A DNA stretch of 38,296 bases from CAZWUK01 sp964636685 (GTDB lineage: Bacteria > Bacillota > Clostridia > Christensenellales > CAG-138), in assembly GCA_964636685.1 (NCBI GenBank), contig CAZWUK010000010.1, positions 1-38,296 of the forward strand, read 5' to 3'. How positions within the stretch are numbered: position 1 is the stretch's first letter; the number at the start of each line of letters is the position of its first letter. Positions 15,851-24,776 of this stretch are shown here, in pieces. The position numbers and the translations under genes are program-made. The notes under the pieces were generated by a model that made no database searches, was not told where the DNA came from, and was given only the letters and a program-made list of their open reading frames with translations.

Positions 15851-18800
15851 ATGGTTATGCTCCATTTCTTTTGATATTGCTTCTAAATTCATATGGTTGT
15901 AATACCGATTGCGTGCGGTGGAAATCACAAATTGATCTCGCAGATATACAAGGGTATCCAGATAGTCGCCGGAGGTTGGAATTGCGTGGCAGGTGTGTCC
16001 GTTCTCCGCAAAAAGCTCATAGCGTCCGTTTTCGAGCGATATGACGCAAACATATTCAAAATAAGCGGAGGACGCGGTCTGCAATATTTTATAAAGCCGC
16101 TCGTTCTCCATTTGCTGCGTAATGTCATGTCCGACGCCGTACAGACCCACAATATTGCCGGAACTGTCGTACAGCGGATATTTCGATGTGGAAAAATAAT
16201 GGATTCGGCCATCGACGGAGGGGATTTGTTCTACGGCATCCATCAGGATCTCGCCTTTCGTAAGCACATTCCTATCATCCGCTCCGTACCTTTCAGCCAG
16301 CTCCGGTTCAAACAGTTCCAAATCGGTTTTACCCGCCAGTTCTTTTTCATCAGAAAGGCCGACAAGCTCTGCCATTTTTTTGGTGCCGCATAAATAGCGC
16401 AGCTGCCTGTCCTTGATAAAAGCCAGCTTTGAGGAGTTTTGCATCAATGCGGAAAAGGCAAGGGGAATCATTTCCGCTATAGAACCCGCATTTTGCAACA
16501 GAGGAGTATAGGTAGCGTATCCAAGATAGACCCCTTCCGTACCGGCTACGCACCTGCCGCTAAGAAGGAACGGAGCATACAGACCGTCAGCGCCGCGAAT
16601 GTGAATGTAGATGGAAAATTCCCGACGCTCTGTGATTGCACGTTTTACACCTTGCAGAATCACAGGGATTTCCTCAGGCTTTATTGCATCAAAAACGGGA
16701 AAACCGGTATACTCCGAAATTTTCGTCCCGACGATGCTCTGGTATCCGCGGTTGAGATAAATTGCCTTGATATCGTTGCCACGTATCTCATATATCCCGG
16801 CGCCGCAGGGAAGGTTGTCGAGCAGATCTCCCTGCATACGCTCCATTTTTTCCAGTTCAACTTTCTCTCGGCGAAGAGTTTCCATGAGGTCGCGGCGTTC
16901 CAGCATAATCGCCATATAGTCCCCCAGCGCCTCCAGCCGGTCAATATTATCGACGCTCTGCGATGGATCGTCCACGCCGATAAAGCCGATGATCCTTCCC
17001 GATCTTCGCAGGGGAACGGCGACCAGCGAATGAATATTCTGTGCCTGCAGCGTTTCGCGTTCCGCCAAACGGGCAGCGCCCAGCGTGTTGACCTCGTCGA
17101 TATACAGGTGGTCTTGCTTTTGAAAGGTATGCAGCCAAAACTCCATATCTGCAAGCGGAACATTTTGCAGGTTGGCAATTTCAGACGTCACGCCGGGAGC
17201 GCAGATCTCATAGGTGTTTTTAGAGGTTTCCGACAGATAGTCCATTTCAAATAAATAAGCGCGGCTGCCGTTAAAGTAGTTCAGTATTTTATTCAGCACG
17301 CCCTGGATCCCCGCGCCGGTATCAGCCTCCGCCAGCAAGCCGTGGGCAGCTTCATTCAGGAATAGAAGCTGTTCACCATAGGCCGCCGCACTTGCGGTCG
17401 CCTCCATCAGGTCGGTAATGTTCTCTATCACGCTGTACACAAGAATTCTGGCTCCCGAACGGGCAATCACACGAATTGTAGCGCGGATATAGTCAAACGC
17501 CCTTTCGCCTTGCGGCGCGCGCCGCTTGGTGACAAATACCACCTCGTCATTGGTACGGTTAGCCGTTTCTACAGCCCCAAGCATCGTCTGATAGTTTTCC
17601 GCATCCATATATTCAGCCGGATTATAGCGCAGCATTTCCTGGGTATCATGTGCCAGCGCATAAATTTGCAGGTACTTTCGGTTGGCACGTAACAGCTCAA
17701 TGTTCCCGTTATAATACTCATAGACGACCGCGCCGCCGACAAAGCTGTTGAAAATAAGCGTTTCCAGAGATTTCGGATCCCAAAAGGTATTATTGTCCAA
17801 GGGCTTGATGGTTTCAAAGACCGCTGTACAGGCGCCTTTTGCACATTGTGCAAGGAGCGTCTCGTAGCCCTCCACCGGCATGGGCTTTCCGTAGAGATAG
17901 CCCTGCACATAGTCGCAGCCGACAGAACGCAAAAATTCCGCCTGCTCCTGCGTTTCCACGCCCTCCGCGATGACCGGCATACCGAGCCACTTGGCCATGC
18001 GCACGATGGATTCCGTAATGGTTCCGCCACGGTTTTGATTGGCACCGTCCTCAAGAAACCGCATATCCAGCTTCAATATGTCGGCGGGAACATTTTTCAA
18101 GATGTTGAGAGAGGAATAACCGCTGCCGAAATCATCCACCAAAACAACGAAACCGAATTCACGCAGACGTGTTACCGTTTCAACGAGCTGCTGCGTATCT
18201 TCTGAAAAAGCGGATTCTGTAATTTCGATCTTGAGCAGCTCCGGCGGCAGCGCATACTTTTTGACAAGACCGGTCATCACCTCATAGAAATCCGGCTCGG
18301 CAATGTCCTTGCGCGACGCGTTCACAGAAATCGGCGCGGATGCGGTTCCGGCATCCATCCATTTGCGCAGCAGGATACAGACCTGTTTCCAAACATACTT
18401 GTCCAGCTCGTAAATGAATCCGTTTCGCTCAAACAGCGGAATAAATTCCACGGGTGAAACCATGCCTTTCTGCGGATCAAACCAGCGCACCAATGCCTCG
18501 GCGCCGATGACGGCTCCGGTGGTATGGTTAAACTGGGGTTGAAGGTAGATCTGGAATTCACCGTTTTGCATGGCGGAGGGCGCTTTTTCAATCATTGCCT
18601 GCTCTCGGACGATACGCTGGTGCATCGTCTCGTCATAATAGGCAACCTGACTGTCCAGCCTGCCCTTAACCGAGGCCTTTGCATACAACGACCGGTTATA
18701 AAGCAGTCCGGACGGCAGCTCCGGTTCTGTAATAAGATATCTTCCGGTGCTGAAGGAAAGGGGATCCATACTGCCGTCCAGAATACTGACATTGCGGCGC

Positions 18801-20083
18801 AGATTCATAAGCTCTTGGCTGTCCTGAAAGCGGGACGGATAAAGAACCGCAAACTCGTCTGCGGATACACGGCAGCAAATGCCGCCCATTTCGCAAAGCC
18901 CCTGCCTAAGCTGCTGCGCAATTTGTTTTAATATATGATCCCCCATTTCGCTGCCGTAGCGGTCGTTGATCGCTTTGAATCCTTTGATGTCAATGCTGGA
19001 TAGAACATAGCTTCCCGACTCCTTTTCGGCAAGCATTTTCGAGGCTTTCGCAAAAAAAGCCTCTCGGTTATAAAGTCCGCTCAGAACATCATGATCGGAT
19101 CTGTAGCGCATTTCCTCCGCTTCTTTTTTCAGCTTACGGCGGTTTTCGCGTTCCATCAGAAGGAAGATGAATACGACAAGAACCAAAAAAGCCGTGAAAA
19201 CCGCCGCGGACTCCATGGTACTCATACGGCTTTGAGCAATGTCCGCATTCAAAACCTTTGAATCAATAACGTTAAAAAGATACCAGTCGTTTTCCGGAAG
19301 CGAAGCAATATCCAGCGGAATACATACGATTAGTCTCGATTGCTCATTTTGCCGGTATTGCAGCATCATGCTTTCTCTTGCCTGCATGCGTTGCTGTATT
19401 TGCTCCGGGGAGGTCGGCGTGTCGAAGGTGACTTGGCGGAAGAAGTCAAGCAGGTTTTGATCCTTAACCAGATATTGCTCACTGTTGGTGCTGACGATCA
19501 CGTTGCCCTGCGTGTCAACAATAAAGGAGTAGCCCTCTTGGCCGTAGGCCTCCGAAACCAAAATGGAGCGTAAATCCTGTTCATTCAAAATGCCGGCCAA
19601 AACGCCTTCCAATCGGTTGTTCTGAAAAAACGGGACAGTGACCGCAATACATTTTTCACCGGTAATCCGGTCAACAATGCGCTCCATACCCCACTGATTT
19701 TGCAGGCCGGTTTGAAAACTTTCCTGCTGAAAGACGTTATAGGTTTGTCCGTCAATGTACATTGTCCCGTCAGGCAATGCAAAACGGATATTGGTAAAGC
19801 CGGAGTGCTTCTGCATGGAATCGAGGGCGTCCTCCACGGTCTCGACATCCGTAAGGTCGGCTGTTTCCATCGCGCTTGCAGCACCGGAAAGCACACGGTG
19901 CTGGCCGCTTAATACCGCCTCAAAAATACGAGATTGTTCGTTCGCGCTATCAAGCAGCACACCTCTGGCATGCTGTTCGGCATGATTTCTGGCATTGTGA
20001 TCCGCCACAAGGAGGCTCGTCAAAATACCCGCCATGCAGAGAGTCACAATACCGGCAATCATCAGGTTTCGTTTTTTGTTCAT
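15827..20083 (-). CDS. Membrane dCache-GGDEF-EAL-PAS-GAF-PAS-PAS protein, probable c-di-GMP phosphodiesterase, C-terminally truncated
   Basis: This 1418-residue protein has membrane helices at ~8-27 and ~292-311 flanking a dCache-like sensor (~40-280). The GGDEF domain keeps DVLSGLYNR but its signature is SADEF (407-411), so cyclase activity is doubtful. The EAL domain is fully canonical: EAL (529-531), Asn588, Glu620, DDFG (650-653), Lys671, Glu707 and Gln727. It should hydrolyse c-di-GMP. It continues with PAS (~785-860), GAF (~920-1080) and two PAS domains (~1100-1330). The last one breaks off near EMEHNH, and the final residues QRTLF* are read out of frame in the integrase relic. Relatives often end in a further signalling domain, so the C-terminus is probably lost. 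SD GAGAAGGG precedes ATG 20083. Confidence 0.85.
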   Translation of the reverse strand: MNKKRNLMIAGIVTLCMAGILTSLLVADHNARNHAEQHARGVLLDSANEQSRIFEAVLSGQHRVLSGAASAMETADLTDVETVEDALDSMQKHSGFTNIRFALPDGTMYIDGQTYNVFQQESFQTGLQNQWGMERIVDRITGEKCIAVTVPFFQNNRLEGVLAGILNEQDLRSILVSEAYGQEGYSFIVDTQGNVIVSTNSEQYLVKDQNLLDFFRQVTFDTPTSPEQIQQRMQARESMMLQYRQNEQSRLIVCIPLDIASLPENDWYLFNVIDSKVLNADIAQSRMSTMESAAVFTAFLVLVVFIFLLMERENRRKLKKEAEEMRYRSDHDVLSGLYNREAFFAKASKMLAEKESGSYVLSSIDIKGFKAINDRYGSEMGDHILKQIAQQLRQGLCEMGGICCRVSADEFAVLYPSRFQDSQELMNLRRNVSILDGSMDPLSFSTGRYLITEPELPSGLLYNRSLYAKASVKGRLDSQVAYYDETMHQRIVREQAMIEKAPSAMQNGEFQIYLQPQFNHTTGAVIGAEALVRWFDPQKGMVSPVEFIPLFERNGFIYELDKYVWKQVCILLRKWMDAGTASAPISVNASRKDIAEPDFYEVMTGLVKKYALPPELLKIEITESAFSEDTQQLVETVTRLREFGFVVLVDDFGSGYSSLNILKNVPADILKLDMRFLEDGANQNRGGTITESIVRMAKWLGMPVIAEGVETQEQAEFLRSVGCDYVQGYLYGKPMPVEGYETLLAQCAKGACTAVFETIKPLDNNTFWDPKSLETLIFNSFVGGAVVYEYYNGNIELLRANRKYLQIYALAHDTQEMLRYNPAEYMDAENYQTMLGAVETANRTNDEVVFVTKRRAPQGERAFDYIRATIRVIARSGARILVYSVIENITDLMEATASAAAYGEQLLFLNEAAHGLLAEADTGAGIQGVLNKILNYFNGSRAYLFEMDYLSETSKNTYEICAPGVTSEIANLQNVPLADMEFWLHTFQKQDHLYIDEVNTLGAARLAERETLQAQNIHSLVAVPLRRSGRIIGFIGVDDPSQSVDNIDRLEALGDYMAIMLERRDLMETLRREKVELEKMERMQGDLLDNLPCGAGIYEIRGNDIKAIYLNRGYQSIVGTKISEYTGFPVFDAIKPEEIPVILQGVKRAITERREFSIYIHIRGADGLYAPFLLSGRCVAGTEGVYLGYATYTPLLQNAGSIAEMIPLAFSALMQNSSKLAFIKDRQLRYLCGTKKMAELVGLSDEKELAGKTDLELFEPELAERYGADDRNVLTKGEILMDAVEQIPSVDGRIHYFSTSKYPLYDSSGNIVGLYGVGHDITQQMENERLYKILQTASSAYFEYVCVISLENGRYELFAENGHTCHAIPTSGDYLDTLVYLRDQFVISTARNRYYNHMNLEAISKEMEHNHISQRTLF

Positions 20084-20427
20084 ACCCTTCTCTCCTCTAT
20101 CTCAATCTGCCGCGGATGCCCATGGAGCCGATCTGCAAAACCGAGCAAACAGCGTCGTCATTTTACATTTCTGTATCATTTTCCAGTTTCAGCATACTGT
20201 TTTGGCTGATTGAGATAACATCCAAATTAGGTGCAAGCTACTTATGGAGTGGCTTTCTTTGTGCTATCAGCAAATCGTACATGTTTTTTAATTGCTATCA
20301 CAATACCACAAAAAACGCTATACCTTTCCTTCTATATTAAGCCATAGTTGGCGTATCAATTCCGTACACGCAAGCGACATAAAATGACATTTTTCGAGAT
20401 CAGATGCGCTTTGTTTTTCAGATGCTT
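20084..20427. other. Upstream region of the c-di-GMP phosphodiesterase gene
   Basis: The stretch is AT-rich and contains no convincing gene. On the minus strand it supplies the SD of the phosphodiesterase gene. A weak promoter-like pair, TTGTGA then TACGAT with 18-base spacing, is visible at about 20267-20296, but I give it little weight. Confidence 0.3.
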
Positions 20428-20525
20428 CTAAAATTGCCGAATTGATACCATCTTCCTCACCCGCGTTCCGCTGTCGCCGATGTAGCTGTATTCCTCTGGG
20501 ATGGAGGCGGTTGCTTCATCGTTTT
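20428..20525 (-). pseudogene. C-terminal coding remnant of an unidentified gene
   Basis: A 32-codon frame ends at TAG 20428-20430 and reads like a genuine protein end (EEYSYIGDSGTRVRKM and then VSIRQF). It is closed upstream by a stop right at the base of the large perfect hairpin. I do not recognise the family. It may be the tail of a mobile-element gene cut by insertion of the hairpin. Confidence 0.3.
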
Positions 20526-20577
20526 TTTATGGACTTCAGTCTGTGCCGCTGCTACGGCACAGACTGAAGTCCATAAA
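20526..20577. repeat. Perfect 23-bp inverted repeat hairpin
   Basis: Bases 20526-20548 are the exact reverse complement of 20555-20577, with only a 6-nt loop (CTGCTA). The arm runs from TTTATGGACTTC to CTGTGCCG. Seven T precede it (20522-20528), so on the minus strand it has the shape of a strong terminator. The stem is longer and more perfect than a typical terminator and may be a mobile-element end or a tail-to-tail repeat. Confidence 0.85.
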
Positions 20578-20996
20578 TCAAAGCGCCCTTCGCTCTGCCC
20601 GAAAAGCGCTTGAATCGTTATTGGATTTCGTAAAAGAATCGCAGAATATGGCATTAGCCGGCATTCCGTCTGAAATGCTTGATAAGAACGGCAGCAGAAA
20701 AAGGCGGTCAACAAATCGCAAAGGCAACGCAAAATCGAAAGCAACCGGGGATCTCGAGGACAAATATTGTCTCTTATGCTATTTCTGAATGGTCATGCAA
20801 AAACAGGAACAAGAATTTTAAATTCGTGCCGCGAAGCAAAAACGCAGGCGCAGCCGGCAGCTACGTCAAGTTTTGGCGACGAAGCCACGGGCTAAAAAGG
20901 CTGCTCCCAATTTGCCTTCATGCTCAGAATTGGTATTATTGTAAAGGAGGATGAAATTCGTTCGCTTTACCACGTTAGTGCAGGTTGGAGGAGTTT
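20578..20996. other. Region of decayed sequence without a confident gene
   Basis: Short open frames exist on both strands. One plus-strand frame to 20788 includes ALESLLDFVKESQNMALAG, and another ends at 20954. None has a convincing start with SD or a recognisable family. It looks like degraded mobile-element sequence between the hairpin and the surface-protein locus. The SD-like AAAGGAGGATG at 20942-20952 leads into a short frame only. Confidence 0.4.
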
Positions 20997-22502
20997 TTAG
21001 GACGGATCAATTTGACGTTCCATATCCTCAGAGAACGCATAGACCACCCTTGTCCCCTCTGAAACGGGGAACGCTATAATCCAGCTGTTACCCTCCTTTC
21101 CTATTATGATGCCGCGCGGTGGTTCTCCATCGAGTGCCGCACGCTCTAATTTAAGTATAACCGAATCGCCGAAGGCATATTGGTCTGCTGCCCCATTTGG
21201 TGACGTGGCGTCGGAAGCAGCGGTCTCTTTTCCTGCTTGCACCTGCTGTGCATACTGTTCCCCGGCATATAGGCAGCACTTCAAAAAAACGTGTTCCGCA
21301 GACTGTATAAACACATTGTCCTGTAGAATATTGGGTCTGCGAAATCTTTTAAATCCGGTTCTATTTGCCTCCGTTACAACAACCGTATTGCTCCTGCTGG
21401 AGCAGTGCGCCACCATCAACTGACCGTCGTCGTTTTGCCCGACTACAATGCCCACGTGATTGATGGGCCTCTCTCCCGGCGCCGCAAAGAAAGCCAAATC
21501 TCCAGGTAATACATCCTCACGGCATATCTCGTCGGATCTTGCCCACTGGTTGGCGGAACCGTTTCCGATTGCGGCTGTTTGTGCCGTCCCTCCCGCGTTG
21601 CAAAACACCCAGCTCACATACCCGGAGCAATCCAAGCCATAGGTGCGAAGATCGTATTCATCCTCAGCTCCATTGACAGCCACATACACAGGGTTGCCCC
21701 AGCGCTCGTCCCAGCCTTGCGCGGTGGATTTTCCGCCCCAGCAATACGGCACATGCCCAACAAGGCTGTATGCCTTGATAACGACGCTCTTGCGCGCGTC
21801 AGAAAGCCCATTGGGCAATTTGGTCAGTATGGCTTCAACCTCGTCGGCCGTCAACGTGATGGTTTCATCGTCCCCCATGGCTCTAATCCCCTCCGGAAAT
21901 TTGGGAGGAACGCTTCTGGGCAGACCGTCATCCAGGTCGATCTCCTCCATACCCAGCGGCTCGTTTACAAGGGTGTATTCCATGTCGGGTTCTACGGAGT
22001 CCGTGGACGCCATAGCTGCCGAAGATTCCATGCCGTCGCCAGCCTCAGGCGCCGAAATCTGCGGCATATCCGGAGACGCCGCAGGATCCGACGGTATATT
22101 TTGCAGTGGTTCTTGGTTTATTTCCAACAAGGTCGGCGTGACTGTCGGCGCGGCTGTCAACGCGGCTTCAGCCGTGCTGCCGGGGACTTCTTGGGTTGCG
22201 CTTGGCGCGGGAAGGCCGCCGGTTTCTTCCGGGAGCAGCGGGACGGGCGATTCTGCCGCTAGCGGAGAGACTTGCTGCTCCTGTGGGGTCTGCGGTGTCT
22301 GCGAATCCTCCGCATACTTGGATTCATCATCGGGGATGGTTTCCTCCGGTTCCACGGCCGGGCTTTCCGGGGTAGAGGCAGACGCGTCTCGTTGCGAAAA
22401 CGCTGTCGATTCCCCCGTGTTTTCCGCAAATCCAGGGATTATGAGCGACGCACATAGCGCAGCGCAGAATGTGATATACAGCAATCCTTTGAATTTTCGC
22501 AT
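20997..22502 (-). CDS. Secreted NlpC/P60-domain protein
   Basis: The 501-residue product has a signal peptide (cleavage near GFA-ENT, ~26) and a Pro/Ser/Thr/Glu-rich linker to about residue 200. The NlpC/P60 papain-like domain (~230-395) carries VPYCWGGKS, the nucleophile in LDCSGYVSW (Cys292), INHVGIVVG (His349) and VAHCSSRSN. About 100 further residues (VILKLERAAL, GIIIGKEGNSW) may form a small beta domain. NlpC/P60 enzymes cut gamma-D-Glu-diamino-acid or related bonds in wall peptides. A segment between WGGKS and LDCSG is longer than usual. It is the last gene of the locus, 27 bases after the sortase gene. It may open the wall for fibre passage or tailor the anchoring peptide; this is inferred. 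Confidence 0.88.
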   Translation of the reverse strand: MRKFKGLLYITFCAALCASLIIPGFAENTGESTAFSQRDASASTPESPAVEPEETIPDDESKYAEDSQTPQTPQEQQVSPLAAESPVPLLPEETGGLPAPSATQEVPGSTAEAALTAAPTVTPTLLEINQEPLQNIPSDPAASPDMPQISAPEAGDGMESSAAMASTDSVEPDMEYTLVNEPLGMEEIDLDDGLPRSVPPKFPEGIRAMGDDETITLTADEVEAILTKLPNGLSDARKSVVIKAYSLVGHVPYCWGGKSTAQGWDERWGNPVYVAVNGAEDEYDLRTYGLDCSGYVSWVFCNAGGTAQTAAIGNGSANQWARSDEICREDVLPGDLAFFAAPGERPINHVGIVVGQNDDGQLMVAHCSSRSNTVVVTEANRTGFKRFRRPNILQDNVFIQSAEHVFLKCCLYAGEQYAQQVQAGKETAASDATSPNGAADQYAFGDSVILKLERAALDGEPPRGIIIGKEGNSWIIAFPVSEGTRVVYAFSEDMERQIDPS

Positions 22503-22529
22503 ATCGTTACTCCTTTTGCGAAAAACGCG

Positions 22530-23423
22530 TCATGTAGGATTGGACGCCGCCCAACGTCCGATTTTCACTAGTTTTCCGATCACGAAAAACCGGGCATTGT
22601 GGTAATCATATGTGCAGGTCGCCAAGGAAACCAGTCTGTCGCCTTCCAGAACAGTCGTTTCGCTTTTAAATGTGGATTCGCTCCGCCATTTGCTAATTGT
22701 GCTTTCCATATCCTTCTGGTCGGCAAATTTCTTTATTAAGGATCCTTCTCTGCCATCCTGGACGATTCCTGCGAATAGTTGCACCTCGTACGCACCGTCT
22801 GCCGTGAATAGATACACACAGGGATGCTGGTCATAATAGGACTGCCGCTTGTATCCCTCCAGCGACGCAAACATTTTTCCGCTTTTCATATGGTGCCCAT
22901 ATAAAATGGTATTGTCGTCGCTGAAATTCGGGCTGTTGTCGCAATCAATGAAGATTGTTCCATTGGCGTTGCGCTTTCCGTTATACAAATGCGTAAGATA
23001 GTAGCTGTTATCACGTCCATGCGCAACCGGATACTGAATGACCGTCCCGGGGGCCACAATCCACGCTGTTATGTCAGGATTTATAGCCTTTAAGGACGAA
23101 AAATCAATGCTGACGTCGGCAACTGACGCCGGTATGGGAGGGTTGGTGGGCGTTGGACTCGGCTGCGGGATCATTGCCGCCGAATCCAGCGCACCTTGCT
23201 TTTCCAAGCTTTGCGGGGGTGTTCCCGTATTCTGCTCCGGTGCGTCTGCTTCCATAGCGGATTGGGTGTTTGCGGGCGCCGCCTGTGAAATCTGTTTGGA
23301 AAGCTGGTCATAGGAGCTATCCCCAACCGTGTATTCCAAAACGTTCCGTACAGCGAGAGCTCCGGTGCACAGCATGACAATTGCGCACAGCATAATGCAA
23401 AGCATGATTACAAGCCGTTTCAT
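22530..23423 (-). CDS. srtB: Class B sortase
   Basis: This 297-residue protein has an N-terminal membrane anchor (~4-24) and a Ser/Pro-rich stalk to ~100. The sortase domain has the catalytic His in TILYGHHMKSG (His177/178), Cys270 in SLATCTYDYH and Arg278 in NARFFVIG. The helix-rich insertion before the Cys strand (KKFADQKDMESTISKW) and the TCTYDY context indicate class B. It would cleave a sorting signal between Thr and Gly and transfer the protein to the wall peptide or to another subunit. Its start overlaps the stop of the preceding gene (ATGA), whose product has a C-terminal PKTGD signal, so that protein is the obvious substrate. Confidence 0.92.
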   Translation of the reverse strand: MKRLVIMLCIMLCAIVMLCTGALAVRNVLEYTVGDSSYDQLSKQISQAAPANTQSAMEADAPEQNTGTPPQSLEKQGALDSAAMIPQPSPTPTNPPIPASVADVSIDFSSLKAINPDITAWIVAPGTVIQYPVAHGRDNSYYLTHLYNGKRNANGTIFIDCDNSPNFSDDNTILYGHHMKSGKMFASLEGYKRQSYYDQHPCVYLFTADGAYEVQLFAGIVQDGREGSLIKKFADQKDMESTISKWRSESTFKSETTVLEGDRLVSLATCTYDYHNARFFVIGKLVKIGRWAASNPT

Positions 23424-24697
23424 CTTACAGCGTCTTTCTTATTTGAGTACTGCGCCAACTTTTTATACTTTACAATCAGGAGTGTCATTACCGTTGCCGC
23501 GATGGTAAACTCGGCAATCAGCCATGTCAGCATGCTGTCGTCGCCTGTTTTAGGCGCGTCCGGTTTCGGCTCCCAACCGGATGGCGGCTTTGTAGGCCAC
23601 GTGGTAGGCGTTGGCGTCGGTTGAACGGTAGGCGTCGGCGTCGCGGGGCTCAGATTTTCATTGGCAACAAACACCCAGCGAACCATTCCCAAAAGCTCCT
23701 GGTATTCGTTTCCGGTCTGCGCGTTGAGTTGCAGCTCTACCGTAAGCGTGCGCGCTTGCTGCGGATCGAAGCGTCCTAGGCTGATATTGTTTTTCATCGT
23801 ATCGGGCGCGGAGCCTTGGGTCGTATAGTTACCCCATGCAGGCCCCTGATACAGGGTGCGGCCCGCCTCGGTAATTTTGATAACGGCATGCTCCCGCAGC
23901 AGGCGATCGATCAACGCAAGCTTCTCCGGGGTCGCGGCAGTCTGCGGTGCCGCCTCTGCCCGGAACTGGATTTCCACGGGGCTTGTATAGGCGTTGCGCA
24001 CTTCGATTTTCTGGGTTCTGCCTTCTCCCGGCAGAAGCTGCTGAAATGCCGAAAACAGATTGCCGGAATCCGGCTTGCACTGGAAGCCTGTTTGCGCGTT
24101 TATAAACGAAACGTAGCTTGTTGTGCCTTCCTGCTTGCCCGGTGCAGTAATCCTCAACTGCGCATAGGTTTTACCCCACGTCTGCAATGCGCGTTCCGTC
24201 GCCTGGATTGTCTCCATGGTGACGTCGATATTTGCCGTCTTTCCCTGGTATTCGTTCCCCGTTTCGGCGGCGTTTACGGTAAAGCTGTCGAACAGGGCGC
24301 GTTGGGTCGTCTCTCCCGCCTTCAGAATTCCGCAATAATAATAGTAGCCATCGCCGCCGTCGATCCATCTATCCAGATTGAACGCCGGTATGATGTTCTT
24401 TGTGGACAGGGTGGTGACGTTTTCACCGTTTTTCCAAACCTTTTCGATCTTGATGCGAACCAGCATATCTGCGGTTCCGTCATTGCGCACATGAACGATC
24501 TTCTGAACCGTATCTCCGGGCTGTATGTTTTTTTGCGCTTGCTGATAGGTTTCCACAATCGTCCCCGCAACTTTCGCTGTGGACAGTCCGGAATCCGTTT
24601 TTTTCTCTACGGTAAAATATGCGAATGTTCCGGCTACCGTTGAAAAGAACAGCAGCGTTACAGAAAGCATTGCTATGATAAATCTTTTTTTCGTCAA
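23420..24697 (-). CDS. TasA/camelysin-like protein with SipW-type signal and PKTGD sorting signal
   Basis: The 425-residue product begins with a SipW-type signal (LLFFSTVAGTFAYFTVEKK). Two beta-sandwich-like repeats of the TasA/camelysin kind follow (PGDTVQKIVHVRNDGTADM and PGEGRTQKIEVRNAYTSPVE). A Pro/Thr linker (~350-375) then leads to the sorting signal APKTGDDS (381-388), a hydrophobic helix and a basic tail (KYKKLAQYSNKK). It has two sandwich modules where its upstream neighbours have one, and it is the only one of the four with an anchor. I infer that it is the wall-linked base of the fibre. The start is a TTG at 24697 with SD AAGGTGG seven bases upstream; no good in-frame ATG exists nearby. 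It overlaps the sortase gene. Confidence 0.85.
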   Translation of the reverse strand: MTKKRFIIAMLSVTLLFFSTVAGTFAYFTVEKKTDSGLSTAKVAGTIVETYQQAQKNIQPGDTVQKIVHVRNDGTADMLVRIKIEKVWKNGENVTTLSTKNIIPAFNLDRWIDGGDGYYYYCGILKAGETTQRALFDSFTVNAAETGNEYQGKTANIDVTMETIQATERALQTWGKTYAQLRITAPGKQEGTTSYVSFINAQTGFQCKPDSGNLFSAFQQLLPGEGRTQKIEVRNAYTSPVEIQFRAEAAPQTAATPEKLALIDRLLREHAVIKITEAGRTLYQGPAWGNYTTQGSAPDTMKNNISLGRFDPQQARTLTVELQLNAQTGNEYQELLGMVRWVFVANENLSPATPTPTVQPTPTPTTWPTKPPSGWEPKPDAPKTGDDSMLTWLIAEFTIAATVMTLLIVKYKKLAQYSNKKDAVR

Positions 24698-24720
24698 ACC
24701 GCATCCACCTTCCCTCTAAC

Positions 24721-24756
24721 GCTCCGCCGAAGCCTCCCGATGCGCTCCGGCGGAGC
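24721..24756 (-). promoter_or_regulatory. Intercistronic stem-loop between two fibre-subunit genes
   Basis: GCTCCGCCG (24721-24729) pairs perfectly with CGGCGGAGC (24748-24756). The hairpin sits between the third and fourth TasA-like genes, ahead of the TTG-start gene, and has no U-tract. It may be an RNA-processing or stabilising stem that sets the ratio of minor subunits to the anchored subunit. Confidence 0.4.
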
Positions 24757-24776
24757 ATGCTCGTGCCAAACTCCCG

